Assembly (NCBI GenBank): GCA_964357255.1
Contig: CAYHKQ010000018.1
Coordinates: forward strand, 1 to 32,430
Length of the DNA: 32,430 nt
Direction: 5' to 3'
Source of the DNA: JBBTIS01 sp038059855
GTDB taxonomy: Bacteria > Elusimicrobiota > Elusimicrobia > JACQPE01
Shown here: in pieces, positions 1-8,196 of the stretch
Numbering within the stretch: the first letter of the stretch is position 1
Layout: each line of letters opens with the position of its first letter
The notes under the pieces: generated by a model
Seen by the model: only the letters and a program-made list of their open reading frames with translations
The model's database searches: none
Told to the model about the DNA's origin: nothing
Made by a program: the position numbers and the translations under genes

Positions 1-76
1 GAACCAAGGCCGGAACCAAATGTTTTGAATGTTTAATTTGACTTATCAAAATAGGTATTGGTATAGTGCCCTTGTT

Positions 77-1771
77 ATGGCTGATAAAAAAGAAACCAAG
101 TGGTGCGCTATTTACACCCGCAAGTCCACGGATGAAAACCTTGACTCTGGGTTTACCTCTTTGGATGCTCAAAAGGAGTATTGCGAATCTTTTGTTAAAA
201 GCCGGGAAGGGGAGGGGTGGCGAGTGTTTCCGGTGGATTATAACGACCCTGGATTTTCCGGCGGCAATATGGACCGGCCCGCGCTTAAACGGCTGCTTAT
301 GGATGCCAAGCAGGCTAAGTTCCATGTGGTTGTTTGCTACAAATACGACCGGCTAAGCCGCAATACCAAAGACTTCCTCCACATCCTGGATATATTCGAC
401 AAGCATGGGGCGGCTTTTGTTTCAGGAACCCAGCCTATTGATACCACCTCATCAGTTGGCCGCTTGATGCGTTCGATTTTGATGGATTTTGCCCAATTTG
501 AAAGGGAATTAATCAGCGAAAGGACCAAAGACAAAAGGGCGGCCATGGCCAAAAAGGGCAAGTGGCCGGGCGGCTACCCTGTTCTGGGTTATGACTATAA
601 CCCGGAAACCAAGTCCCTGGATGTCAATTCCAAGGAAGCCAAGACTGTGCGGGAGATGTTTGAAACCTACCTTCAAACCAAATCGCTTTCCGCTGCGGCT
701 AAAATCCTTAACGCCAAGGGCTGCCGTTTAAAGGAGTGGGTTACTAAAGGCGGCAATAAAAAGGGTGGCCGGAGATTTATAAAAACGAATTTATCTTATC
801 TATTGAGAAACCCTATCTACACCGGAACGGTCCGGCATGGGGATCAGCTCTATGATGGGGAGCATGACGCTATCTTGGATGAAGATATTTTTAATCGTGT
901 TCAACGGCAGTTGGCTAAGAACGGGGAAAAGAACAAGTCGCCCAACCAGGACAAGCACAATTTCCTGTTAAGGGGATTGGTGCGCTGTGCTTGCTGTAGG
1001 TCACAGATGTCACCAAATTTCGCTTATTCCAAAGGCAAGAAATATTTTTATTACAAATGCGTTTCGGTCAATAAAATGGATAAGGATGCCTGCAAGGTGG
1101 GCAGCGTTTCGGCCAGGGAACTGGAAAAGCTGGTCGTTGAAAGGCTTGGGTTTTTGGGCCGGAGCGAAATGGTGGTTAAGCAAATCGTTGAGCGGGCTCA
1201 AAGAAGCTCAATAGATAAACTCGGCCCCAAAAAGCAGGAGAAATCTTTGTTGGCTGCGGAGCTGGGCAAGACGGATGGGGAAGCCCGCAATTTGGTTTCT
1301 GTGCTGGCGGAAAAAGGCGTGGCCTCGGAGAAGTACCGCTTTATCATGGACAGGCTTGGGGAACTGGAAGAAAAGGCCAAAGAACTTAAAGCCAAAATTG
1401 AGAGAACCGATCAGGAAATTCAGGATTTAGAACAGCGGCAAATTAACGCTGATGTGATCCGGCATAACCTCTTAACCTTTAGCAAGGTTTTTAACCGGCT
1501 GTCTCCAATCAAACAGCGGGAGTTAACGGCGCTGTTGGTCCAAGAAGTTGTTTATGCTCCGGCGATTGAAGAAGGGACCCCTCACCCCGCCCTCTCCCCG
1601 CAAGCGGGGCGAGGGATAAAAGAAAAGGAAAGGGCAGGGGAATCAAAAATTAATCTTGTCTTGCGCCCGCTCCCCGACCTTGGATGGGAGATGGACGGGG
1701 ATAATGTTCGTTTTGATGAGCGTACGAATCTGCTCCGGGGGTGGGATTCGAACCCACAACCTACCGGTTAA
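77..1771 (+). CDS. Large serine recombinase (site-specific integrase)
   Basis: Catalyses site-specific DNA integration or excision through a serine nucleophile. The N-terminal resolvase domain shows YTRKS, with the likely nucleophile Ser17 counted from the ATG at 77, and the YDRLSRNTKDF arginine motif. A recombinase domain follows around residues 150-270. A zinc ribbon (CxxC in RCACCRSQM, then two later cysteines) lies near 300-350, followed by a charged coiled coil. This is the usual order for large serine integrases. An in-frame ATG at 29 would add 16 unremarkable residues; the 77 start (MADKKETKW) puts the catalytic domain near the N-terminus. Neither start has a clear ribosome site. The last roughly 70 residues are odd: they are encoded by a palindromic repeat and by the antisense strand of a tRNA-Asn gene, so the original C-terminus was probably replaced at the integration junction. 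Confidence is high for family and low for the exact C-terminus. Confidence 0.88.
   Translation: MADKKETKWCAIYTRKSTDENLDSGFTSLDAQKEYCESFVKSREGEGWRVFPVDYNDPGFSGGNMDRPALKRLLMDAKQAKFHVVVCYKYDRLSRNTKDFLHILDIFDKHGAAFVSGTQPIDTTSSVGRLMRSILMDFAQFERELISERTKDKRAAMAKKGKWPGGYPVLGYDYNPETKSLDVNSKEAKTVREMFETYLQTKSLSAAAKILNAKGCRLKEWVTKGGNKKGGRRFIKTNLSYLLRNPIYTGTVRHGDQLYDGEHDAILDEDIFNRVQRQLAKNGEKNKSPNQDKHNFLLRGLVRCACCRSQMSPNFAYSKGKKYFYYKCVSVNKMDKDACKVGSVSARELEKLVVERLGFLGRSEMVVKQIVERAQRSSIDKLGPKKQEKSLLAAELGKTDGEARNLVSVLAEKGVASEKYRFIMDRLGELEEKAKELKAKIERTDQEIQDLEQRQINADVIRHNLLTFSKVFNRLSPIKQRELTALLVQEVVYAPAIEEGTPHPALSPQAGRGIKEKERAGESKINLVLRPLPDLGWEMDGDNVRFDERTNLLRGWDSNPQPTG
1578..1616. repeat. GC-rich palindromic intergenic repeat
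   Basis: The arms at 1590-1601 and 1604-1615 pair as a 12-base hairpin with one mismatch and a two-base loop. They are preceded by a related run, ccctcacccc. The unit resembles the widespread bacterial interspersed repeats that, when translated, give TPHPALSPQAGRG. Here it is read in frame as part of the recombinase C-terminus, which suggests it was inserted into or fused to that gene. Confidence 0.6.
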
Positions 1772-1804
1772 CAGCCGGCCGCTCCACCATTGAGCTACCC
1801 CGGA
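1733..1804 (-). tRNA. tRNA-Asn (anticodon GTT)
   Basis: Read on the minus strand, the sequence folds into a full cloverleaf. The 7-bp acceptor stem is TCCGGGG with CCCCGGA. The D arm is GCTC with GAGC, the anticodon stem is GCCGG with CCGGT (last pair G-T wobble), and the loop is CTGTTAA with anticodon GTT. The T arm is GTGGG, TTCGAAT, CCCAC. The discriminator is G and CCA is not encoded. The 3' end faces the serine recombinase, whose reading frame overlaps about 39 bases of the tRNA. tRNA 3' ends are classic integration sites. A possible promoter (TTGTTA, 17-base spacer, TTATCC) lies just upstream of the 5' end. Confidence 0.95.
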
Positions 1805-1870
1805 ACTCAAAGGATAAAATTCAATAACACATTCTAACAAAGCGGCGGCGTTTTGATGTGCGAAAAAAAT

Positions 1871-2338
1871 TTACCAGGTATAGAGCCGCAGGCGCACGGC
1901 GAGCCAAATGACGCCCAGAACCGCGGCGAGTTGAAGCTGGGCGAAAATGATGGTCCGGCGGCGCGCCTTGTTAAATTCAGGGCTCCCCGGATTGCCGCGC
2001 GTCATCCGGGGTCCGAGCCAGAAATCGTGAATAGCCATCAGGCCAAAGGCGATTACCGCCAAAGCGATTTTGAATTTCAAAAGCCGCGCGTATGGCGTTT
2101 CCCAAACAGGAGTGCCGATGATTGTTGAAATGCGATACGAGCCCGTTACTATTAAAAAACCGGCGCTGGTCCACATTAGGGTCTTTGAGCGAGGCCCAAG
2201 GGCCGCCAAAAAAGACATCCTGTCGCGCTCATTAAGAGACGCCCTTAAAACGGGAATCATGCACAGTCCGACAAAAACGGCGGAGCCGGCAAAAACGCAT
2301 CCGAATAAAACATGAAGATATTGAAGGAAAATTTCCAT
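1871..2338 (-). CDS. CopD-like four-helix membrane protein
   Basis: A 155-residue integral membrane protein with four hydrophobic helices at about residues 4-30, 53-70, 85-109 and 133-150. Conserved-looking features are HVLFG in helix 1, TG in helix 2, K and H residues around helix 3 (LKFKIAL, AIHDFWLGP) and an arginine-rich loop (KARRRT). The layout resembles small CopD/DUF2269-type proteins, which are often linked to copper or haem handling, but no defining motif is certain. It is divergent from the secreted protein that starts at 2376, with only 37 bases between them, so both promoters must lie in or near that gap or inside the genes. The function assignment is weak; the gene itself looks real. 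Confidence 0.6.
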   Translation of the reverse strand: MEIFLQYLHVLFGCVFAGSAVFVGLCMIPVLRASLNERDRMSFLAALGPRSKTLMWTSAGFLIVTGSYRISTIIGTPVWETPYARLLKFKIALAVIAFGLMAIHDFWLGPRMTRGNPGSPEFNKARRRTIIFAQLQLAAVLGVIWLAVRLRLYTW

Positions 2339-2375
2339 CTACGCTATTGTATCAACAAGATAAATATGTTAAAAG

Positions 2376-3221
2376 GTGGCGTTGCGCTGGACTAATATTT
2401 GCCTCCTGGGCGGGATTGTTGTGACGGTCAGCCCGCATCTTGCCAAAGCCGATACGGTATTCCCTGCCGATTTATGCGAACACCTTTCCCCCCCAAGCCG
2501 CTCCGCAATTGAGCCGTATCTCAAAATCGTCCCGCAGATTCCTGCGGACAAGGTGCGCGATGTGCCTGCGGCAACGGCGGAATCTCTGGTCCGCCAAGCC
2601 GCGGCCAAGGGCTGGACCACAATTGACTTCTTCACGGACGAAGCCTTTCGCTCGAACGGTTGCATGTTTTATTTTTCCAAAGAATCGCTAATCCGGATTC
2701 ACCAAACATTTAAATTACACTTAACCACGACCATACAGGGCGCCGATCAAAACGGCCGGCCTTTTCAAATGACAGCGTATTTCGGCGGCCTCAGCATGCA
2801 TTACATTTTTTATGACAGGGACCAGGACATTATTTATCCAAGAGGGGAAAATATTTTTAAGCTTCATCCTGTCATTCAGGAACAAATCGCCGGCCCGGGC
2901 GCTTTGAATATTGGCGGCTTAAGCGTTTATATTTCCCAGTTAAAAACGTGGTGGGATATTCGTGGCTCAAAGAAGAAATCGCCCACGCAACTAGATGTCT
3001 ACATTGGGCCTGTCCCCATCGTAAAAACCATGCCATTGTATCCCATAGAGCCCATACTTGCCAAAAAAAATGATCTTTACCCGCCTGCTTTAAACACAAT
3101 CCGGCCATCGGCCAATATATCCTTTGATAGTTCTAGTCAAAACTTTAAGCCAGCCTCCTTAGTACGACAATTTTTTGAATCTAATTTTTATTGGCCCGTC
3201 CATCCACAATCGCTTCCCTGA
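2376..3221 (+). CDS. Secreted protein of unknown function
   Basis: 281 residues starting at GTG. The N-terminal 25 residues form a signal peptide (hydrophobic core LLGGIVVTV, probable cleavage after AKA). The mature part has no recognised catalytic motif. It contains a two-cysteine segment (one Cys near the start, one in NGCMFYF), many aromatic residues, and a proline-rich stretch between about 200 and 240. It overlaps the start of the following membrane glycosyltransferase by 31 bases in another frame, so the two are probably cotranscribed. A periplasmic or surface role is an inference from the signal peptide only. Confidence 0.6.
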   Translation: MALRWTNICLLGGIVVTVSPHLAKADTVFPADLCEHLSPPSRSAIEPYLKIVPQIPADKVRDVPAATAESLVRQAAAKGWTTIDFFTDEAFRSNGCMFYFSKESLIRIHQTFKLHLTTTIQGADQNGRPFQMTAYFGGLSMHYIFYDRDQDIIYPRGENIFKLHPVIQEQIAGPGALNIGGLSVYISQLKTWWDIRGSKKKSPTQLDVYIGPVPIVKTMPLYPIEPILAKKNDLYPPALNTIRPSANISFDSSSQNFKPASLVRQFFESNFYWPVHPQSLP

Positions 3222-4357
3222 TTAATTTTTTCAATCGGCAATTTCAAAAATATCGGCTTGAAACTGAAATTATTTTTTGGACGGGCTGTGCCCTTGGCTA
3301 TTTGTGCCTCTTGGGGCACCGCCTCTCGCTTTTTGCCTCTGTTGCGTTATCCGACCCAGCCGGCTACCCCGGCCTAGCCCGCGCGAGCCATTTCTTTTTT
3401 GATTCCGCAAGCCGCGAGCCTTTTCAAATTTTTCTTGTCAAAATTGCGCTTAAGCTCGTTTCTAATGATGAGACGGCCGTGCGGCTGATCAGCCTGTTTT
3501 TCACCGAGGCCGCTTTTGTGACGGCTGTTATGGGTGCGCGATTTTTATGGGGGTTCTGGGCCGGCGCCGGCGCGGCCCTGGCGCTGGCCTCAAATCGTGT
3601 CGCCGGTTTTTATTCCACTACCGGCTACAACATGGTCACCTATTCTTTTTTCATCGTCTTGCTCGCGGTTTTTTTTCTTCAAGAGCGCCGCGGGCGATGG
3701 GCGGCGCCATTGATGGGTTTGGTGTCCGCGTTAGCCAGTCTCACTCGTCTGGAGGGGCTCGCGACCACAACCCTGGGCCAGGTTCTTTATTTTTGGAAAC
3801 CGCGCCCTCGACCATGGCGCGCCGCCTGCCTGGCGCTGTGCTTGAGTTGGGGATTAACGGCGCCGTATTTGATTGTCCAAAAAATACGCACGGGGCAATT
3901 CCTCGGCAGTCATAAACCGCACGCGGCTTTCTGGGCTGTTCGTGAAAAATCCGGTCAAGATCATGGGGCCGACCCTCCAAGCTCCCAGGCAAACGCCTGG
4001 AAAAATCTTTTTTTAAGACGCGGGCCGGCCGACGCTTTCCTTCAAGCGGCCCAAGGGATGGCGCTGGGGTTTGCCTGGTATCTGCCCCGCCTATGGCAAG
4101 GGGCCGAATGGGCATTGGCCTTGGCCCTGCTGGGCCTGGTCGTCTTGTGGCGCCGGGGTCACAAAAGTTTTGCGTTGCTATTAGCCGCTATAATCGCCCC
4201 GGTCGCATTTATTTTGCCCCTTGACCAGGTCACTCCCGGCAGCGGCGCTGAGCTTCGATTTACACTGCCCCTGATCTGGCCCACGGCCATGCTGACCGGG
4301 CTTGGGTTTTCCTGGACGATCCGGACGCTGGCCGAACGTTTTAATATGATTAGATAA
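3191..4357 (+). CDS. GT-C type membrane glycosyltransferase-like protein
   Basis: 388 residues with about ten hydrophobic helices. The first loop has DPAGYPGLAR and then a segment REPFQIFL followed by a membrane helix. A later motif is LTRLEGL. These resemble ArnT/PMT-like (GT39/GT83) transferases, which move sugars from polyprenyl-phosphate donors to acceptors on the periplasmic face. The assignment is by pattern only; a polyprenol-sugar substrate is known for the family but not shown here. The start is TTG at 3191, inside the preceding CDS. The stop is 33 bases before yajQ. Confidence 0.6.
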   Translation: MARPSTIASLINFFNRQFQKYRLETEIIFWTGCALGYLCLLGHRLSLFASVALSDPAGYPGLARASHFFFDSASREPFQIFLVKIALKLVSNDETAVRLISLFFTEAAFVTAVMGARFLWGFWAGAGAALALASNRVAGFYSTTGYNMVTYSFFIVLLAVFFLQERRGRWAAPLMGLVSALASLTRLEGLATTTLGQVLYFWKPRPRPWRAACLALCLSWGLTAPYLIVQKIRTGQFLGSHKPHAAFWAVREKSGQDHGADPPSSQANAWKNLFLRRGPADAFLQAAQGMALGFAWYLPRLWQGAEWALALALLGLVVLWRRGHKSFALLLAAIIAPVAFILPLDQVTPGSGAELRFTLPLIWPTAMLTGLGFSWTIRTLAERFNMIR

Positions 4358-4390
4358 TTAAGGAAGAAAAGGAAGAAAAGGAGTTTAATT

Positions 4391-4888
4391 ATGGCCCAAG
4401 ACTTTTCGTTCGACGTCGTAAGCAAGGTTAGTCTTCAGGGGGTGGAGGACGCGATCAATACCGCTCTTAAGGAAATTTCCACACGTTTTGATTTTAAGGG
4501 GTCCCCCGCAACTATTGAGTTCGACAAAAAAACAGCGGAGATGACCCTCGTGGCGGAAAGCGAAGGCCGCCTAGCGGCATTGGCCGATTTACTCAAGGGC
4601 CGCCTTATTAAACGGGGCGTGCCGCTGAAAAATTTCAGTTTTGAGGCCTCGCAGGAGGCCGGAGGCGGGCTTTTACGCCAGAAGGTCAAGGTTACTCAGG
4701 GCATTCCGACTGAAAAGTGCAAAACCATTGCCGCTACGATTAAGGCCTCGGGTAAAAAGGCCACGCCTTCCATTCAGGGCGATCATCTGCGCGTTGTCTC
4801 TCGTTCTAAGGACGAATTGCAAACCGTCATGACGATTTTGCGGGGCCAGGATTACGGCCTGGATCTTCAGTTCGAAAACTACCGATAA
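4391..4888 (+). CDS. yajQ: YajQ-family nucleotide-binding protein
   Basis: 165 residues, the usual length of the YajQ (UPF0234) family. Typical features are the opening FSFDVVSKVSLQGVEDAIN, the RFDFKGS segment, KRGVPLKNF, the central KVTQGIPTEKCKTIAATIK, and the ending MTILRGQDYGLDLQFENYR. Family members bind cyclic di-GMP or nucleic acid in several bacteria. A purine-rich ribosome site (aaggag) lies about 7 bases before the ATG. It converges with the glycerate kinase gene, leaving only five bases between the stops and no visible terminator. With the cyclase and two CheY-like proteins nearby, it is one of several signalling genes in this stretch. Confidence 0.95.
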   Translation: MAQDFSFDVVSKVSLQGVEDAINTALKEISTRFDFKGSPATIEFDKKTAEMTLVAESEGRLAALADLLKGRLIKRGVPLKNFSFEASQEAGGGLLRQKVKVTQGIPTEKCKTIAATIKASGKKATPSIQGDHLRVVSRSKDELQTVMTILRGQDYGLDLQFENYR

Positions 4889-4893
4889 AAAAA

Positions 4894-6033
4894 TTAACCG
4901 GAACTAAAATCAGTAGCCAACGCCGAGGCGGCGCGGATAAGGCAGGCTGAGGCCTGGGTCATAGCGGCCTCGAGATTGGGGGCAAATGCGGCAACCTCCC
5001 TGTGCCCGTCCAAGCCTAACTGCCCGGCCAGCCTGGCATGTCCAGGCTCAATCTGGCCAAAAAGCCCGTAGACTTTTTTCCCGGCGGTCCGCGCGTGTTT
5101 AGCCAGCGCGTAAGGAGCTTTACCGTAAAGGGTTTGTCGGTCGAGCCGGCCTTCGCCCACAATGACAATGTCCGAGCGCTCTATTAGTTGCTTGGCTCCG
5201 AGCATATCCAAAAGGGTTTCGGCGCCTGGAAGGATTTTTGCGTTGCAAAAGGCCGCCAGCCCAGCCCCAAGCCCGCCGCCCGCGCCCGCGCCCGGCATTT
5301 TGGCCGCATCAATTCCCACGTCTCTCTTGATGATATGGGCCAGGTGTTCCAGATTGGCCTCAATGGACGCAATTTGATCGGGAAGCGCCCCTTTTTGAGA
5401 AGCATAAACACGAGCCGTGCCCTGTGGTCCGAGGAGAGGATTGACGACATCCGCTAAAACAAAAATTTCTACTTTTTTAAAACGAGGGTCGCGCTTTTTT
5501 AAGTCAATGCTCGCTAAGGCGCCCAACCATCCGCATCCAAAACCTATCTGCTTACCCATGCCGTCGAGCAGTCCCACGCCCAAGGCCTGGGCCATGCCGG
5601 CGCCGCCATCTTGCGTGGCCGTGCCGCCGACGCCGACATAAATAGTTTTGGCTCTGCGTCCCATCGCATGGCGAATTACGGTGCCTACGCCGCGCGAGGT
5701 GGCGAGCATCGGGTTGCGTCGCGCCTGAGCCACCAAGGAAACACCGCAAATTTTGGCTGATTCAATGATGGCGACCTTCTTTTTTTGGCGCTCGAACAGA
5801 AGATATTCCACCGGCGTCGTCAATTCCATCGGGCCGGACGCTGTTAATTCTACGCGCCGGGCTTTAATCCTGCCGGCTACGGCCTCGAGCAAACCGTCGC
5901 CGCCATCGCTGACCGGAAACAGAATGATTTGGGCGCCTGGCATCTGCTGGCGCAGGCCGATTTCCGCGGCCTCGCAGGCCTGGAGCGATCCCAAGCTAGA
6001 CTTAAAACCAGAGAGAGCCAAAAGAATTTTCAT
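4894..6033 (-). CDS. Glycerate kinase (GarK/GlxK family)
   Basis: Phosphorylates D-glycerate with ATP to 2- or 3-phosphoglycerate, feeding lower glycolysis. 379 residues, normal for the family. Signature segments are the N-terminal LALSGFKSSLGS, PVSDGGDG, EYLLFERQKK, the glycine-rich GVGGTATQDGGAGMAQALG and the C-terminal VGEGRLDRQTLYGKAP. The start is taken at the ATG at 6033, which places MKILLALSGFK at the N-terminus as in homologues; an in-frame ATG four codons earlier is possible. It is divergent from the response regulator at 6100. A possible -10 (TAGAAT) lies in the 66-base gap between them. Confidence 0.92.
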   Translation of the reverse strand: MKILLALSGFKSSLGSLQACEAAEIGLRQQMPGAQIILFPVSDGGDGLLEAVAGRIKARRVELTASGPMELTTPVEYLLFERQKKKVAIIESAKICGVSLVAQARRNPMLATSRGVGTVIRHAMGRRAKTIYVGVGGTATQDGGAGMAQALGVGLLDGMGKQIGFGCGWLGALASIDLKKRDPRFKKVEIFVLADVVNPLLGPQGTARVYASQKGALPDQIASIEANLEHLAHIIKRDVGIDAAKMPGAGAGGGLGAGLAAFCNAKILPGAETLLDMLGAKQLIERSDIVIVGEGRLDRQTLYGKAPYALAKHARTAGKKVYGLFGQIEPGHARLAGQLGLDGHREVAAFAPNLEAAMTQASACLIRAASALATDFSSG

Positions 6034-6099
6034 TTCATCGCACATGCCAACGGTAAAGCCATAAGGTTTACATTCTAAAAAATATCCTAAACTTAAAGG

Positions 6100-6486
6100 G
6101 TGCTGAAGAAGGTTTTAGTCGTAGACGACGATGACTCCATTTGCGAGTTGTTAAAATTCGTCCTGGAGCGTGACGGATTTCAGGTGGTCGTGGCCAGAGA
6201 CGGACAGGAGGCGATTCGTTTGGCCGAAGTAAACCTGCCGGATTTAATGTTGCTCGATTTAATGCTTCCCCGTTACGGCGGTTTTGAAGTGCTCCGTCAG
6301 TTGCAGAATTCGGAAACCTCGAAAATTCCAATCATCGTTTTTACCGGGCGTTATACGGACCGCTCCACTCAAGAGTTGATTCGCGGCGAACCGAACGTGG
6401 TGGACTTCATGGAAAAACCGATCAACACCGCCGTTCTTTCTTCCAGAATTCACTCATTTTTGAAAATAGCGCCTCCTGTAAAATAG
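6100..6486 (+). CDS. Single-domain response regulator (CheY-like)
   Basis: 128 residues, only a receiver domain. The acidic pocket is DDDD at 9-12, the phosphoacceptor is Asp53 (LLDLMLP), the conserved Thr is Thr82 (FTG) and the Lys is Lys106 (EKP). All residues needed for phosphotransfer are present; no output domain is attached, so it must act by protein contact. The start is GTG after a weak aaagg sequence. Its stop overlaps the GTG of the next gene by one base, suggesting coupled translation. No histidine kinase is present in this window. Confidence 0.88.
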   Translation: MLKKVLVVDDDDSICELLKFVLERDGFQVVVARDGQEAIRLAEVNLPDLMLLDLMLPRYGGFEVLRQLQNSETSKIPIIVFTGRYTDRSTQELIRGEPNVVDFMEKPINTAVLSSRIHSFLKIAPPVK

Positions 6487-6989
6487 TGAATCAGCGTACC
6501 GAAGAGCCGGCCTCGCCGGTTCCCAATTACACCAGAAACATCCTCCGCAAAATCGCCCTGGCAACGGCCGTGATCGGCGGCGTTTACGGCCTGATCCTCG
6601 GCGACCTTTGGCTCAGAGCCCGCGAGGCCTATTTTGAAGGCGAAAAATACATGCGCTGGCATTCCAACGAGAATGAAAAAAAAATTTACCTGGAACAACA
6701 GTTCGACAAACGAAAAACCGAACTCGATCGCCTGTTGAGCCGGCGGCGCATTTCTGAGTCCGCCCACCGCGAGCGCGTGGAATTAGCCATTTTTGACCGC
6801 GATGAGGCGATGAAAGAAAGCTCCGTAAAATATGCTTATATTTGGTATCAGACTGCGATCGAGCTATTTTCGCCGCCGCAGTCTATTTGGGTAAAGCGAG
6901 CCAGGAAAAAAATGCCGGTCGCCATGGAGTTGTGGAAACAAGAACTGGCGGCCCACCGTATTCCTTTTGAAGATTATATGATCGAATAA
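6486..6989 (+). CDS. Small single-pass membrane protein, unknown function
   Basis: 167 residues. One membrane helix lies at about 24-44 (IALATAVIGGVYGLILGDLWL), preceded by a short cytoplasmic tail. A long charged helical region rich in Glu, Lys and Arg follows (about 50-120, likely coiled coil) and then a short aromatic and basic tail. No known family was recognised. It is translationally coupled to the response regulator (stop and GTG share a base), and sucC starts 13 bases after it, so all may lie in one transcript. Its shape suggests an anchor or adaptor, but that is inference. Confidence 0.6.
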   Translation: MNQRTEEPASPVPNYTRNILRKIALATAVIGGVYGLILGDLWLRAREAYFEGEKYMRWHSNENEKKIYLEQQFDKRKTELDRLLSRRRISESAHRERVELAIFDRDEAMKESSVKYAYIWYQTAIELFSPPQSIWVKRARKKMPVAMELWKQELAAHRIPFEDYMIE

Positions 6990-7002
6990 AAAAGGGGAAA
7001 CC

Positions 7003-8181
7003 GTGGCAAACTTGTTGGAATATCAGGCGAGAACGATTTTAGAAGAATCCTGCATCCCCATACCGCCGGCCGTATTGGTGTCGAAGACATCCGACTTGCG
7101 AAAAATCAAGTCTGGAATTTGGCGCGGCGGCTTTGTGGTCAAGGCCCAAGTGGCGGCCGGGGGCCGGGGCAAGGCCGGGGGCGTCAAAATTGTGGCCAAA
7201 GCCGGCGAGGCCCGCGAAGCCGCCCGCGAAATGCTGGGCGCTAGTCTCGCCACGAATCAATCTGCGGGGTCGGCGTTGAAAATCAAGCAGGTTCTCGTGA
7301 CCCAAAAGGTCCAGATTGACCGCGAATTTTATCTGGCCGCTGTTTTATCAAGAAAGCGCGCGCAACCGGTTCTTTTGATTTCAAGCGCCGGGGGCATGGG
7401 GGTCGAGGAAATCGCAAAAACCCAGCCACAGGCCCTGGTGGAAATTCCCATTGAGGCCGAAGGGCGCGTTCCCTCGTATCGGCTACGTTCGGCGGCTGTC
7501 GGCCCGCTTCAAATTCCTGGGCCATGGATAAATTCTTTTATCGCCGTGGCTCAAAAAACGGCCAAGGCCTACTGGTCGCGCGATCTTGTGCTTTTGGAAA
7601 TCAACCCGCTGGCTCTGACCCCAAAAGGTTTTTTGGCCCTTGACGCGAAGGCCAACGTCGACGAAAACGCCTTCTTTCGCCAGCCGGGCAACGAGGCGCT
7701 CATTAAGATCAATGCCAGCGAACTCACCGTGGCGGAGAAGAAGGCCAAGGCCCTGGGTATTTCTTACGTGCCGGTGGGCGGCAACATCGGCTGTCTGGTC
7801 AACGGGGCAGGTCTCGCCATGGCCACCATGGACTTGATCGCGAGCCACGGCCAGATGCCAGCCAATTTTCTTGACGTAGGAGGCGGCGCTGACGTGGAAC
7901 AGGTCCGCGGCGCTTTTGAACTGCTCTTGGCCGGAGATTCGTTGTCCGCCATTTTCGTTAATATTTTCGGAGGCATCATGCGTTGCGACATCATCGCCCA
8001 GGCCCTGGTGGAAGCTGGAAAAAAACGGCCGCTCAAGGTTCCCCTGGTGGCCCGCCTGCTGGGCACCAATGTTCAGGAGGCGCGGAATATTCTGGAAAAA
8101 GCGCATTTAAAAAACGTTCAAATCTTCGAAGATTTAGAGCAGGCCGTCCGCATGGTCTGCCAAATAGAAGGGAAAGGCTAA
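7003..8181 (+). CDS. sucC: Succinyl-CoA ligase (ADP-forming), beta subunit
   Basis: Binds the nucleotide and, with SucD, converts succinyl-CoA, ADP and phosphate to succinate, CoA and ATP. 392 residues, normal length. The N-terminal ATP-grasp fold is seen in VVKAQVAAGGRGKAGGVKI and LLEINPLALT. The C-terminal CoA-ligase part has GNIGCLVNGAGLAMATMD, FLDVGGGAD and FVNIFGGIMRCDIIA, all family hallmarks. It starts at GTG with an aaggggaaa ribosome site. The sucD gene follows after 15 bases, giving the usual operon order. Confidence 0.96.
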   Translation: MANLLEYQARTILEESCIPIPPAVLVSKTSDLRKIKSGIWRGGFVVKAQVAAGGRGKAGGVKIVAKAGEAREAAREMLGASLATNQSAGSALKIKQVLVTQKVQIDREFYLAAVLSRKRAQPVLLISSAGGMGVEEIAKTQPQALVEIPIEAEGRVPSYRLRSAAVGPLQIPGPWINSFIAVAQKTAKAYWSRDLVLLEINPLALTPKGFLALDAKANVDENAFFRQPGNEALIKINASELTVAEKKAKALGISYVPVGGNIGCLVNGAGLAMATMDLIASHGQMPANFLDVGGGADVEQVRGAFELLLAGDSLSAIFVNIFGGIMRCDIIAQALVEAGKKRPLKVPLVARLLGTNVQEARNILEKAHLKNVQIFEDLEQAVRMVCQIEGKG

Positions 8182-8196
8182 AATTAGGAGGCTCTG

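Noticed and set aside
7483..8106. Long minus-strand frame of about 207 codons inside sucC
   Set aside because: It is a shadow of the GC-rich sucC coding frame; the peptide has no family features.
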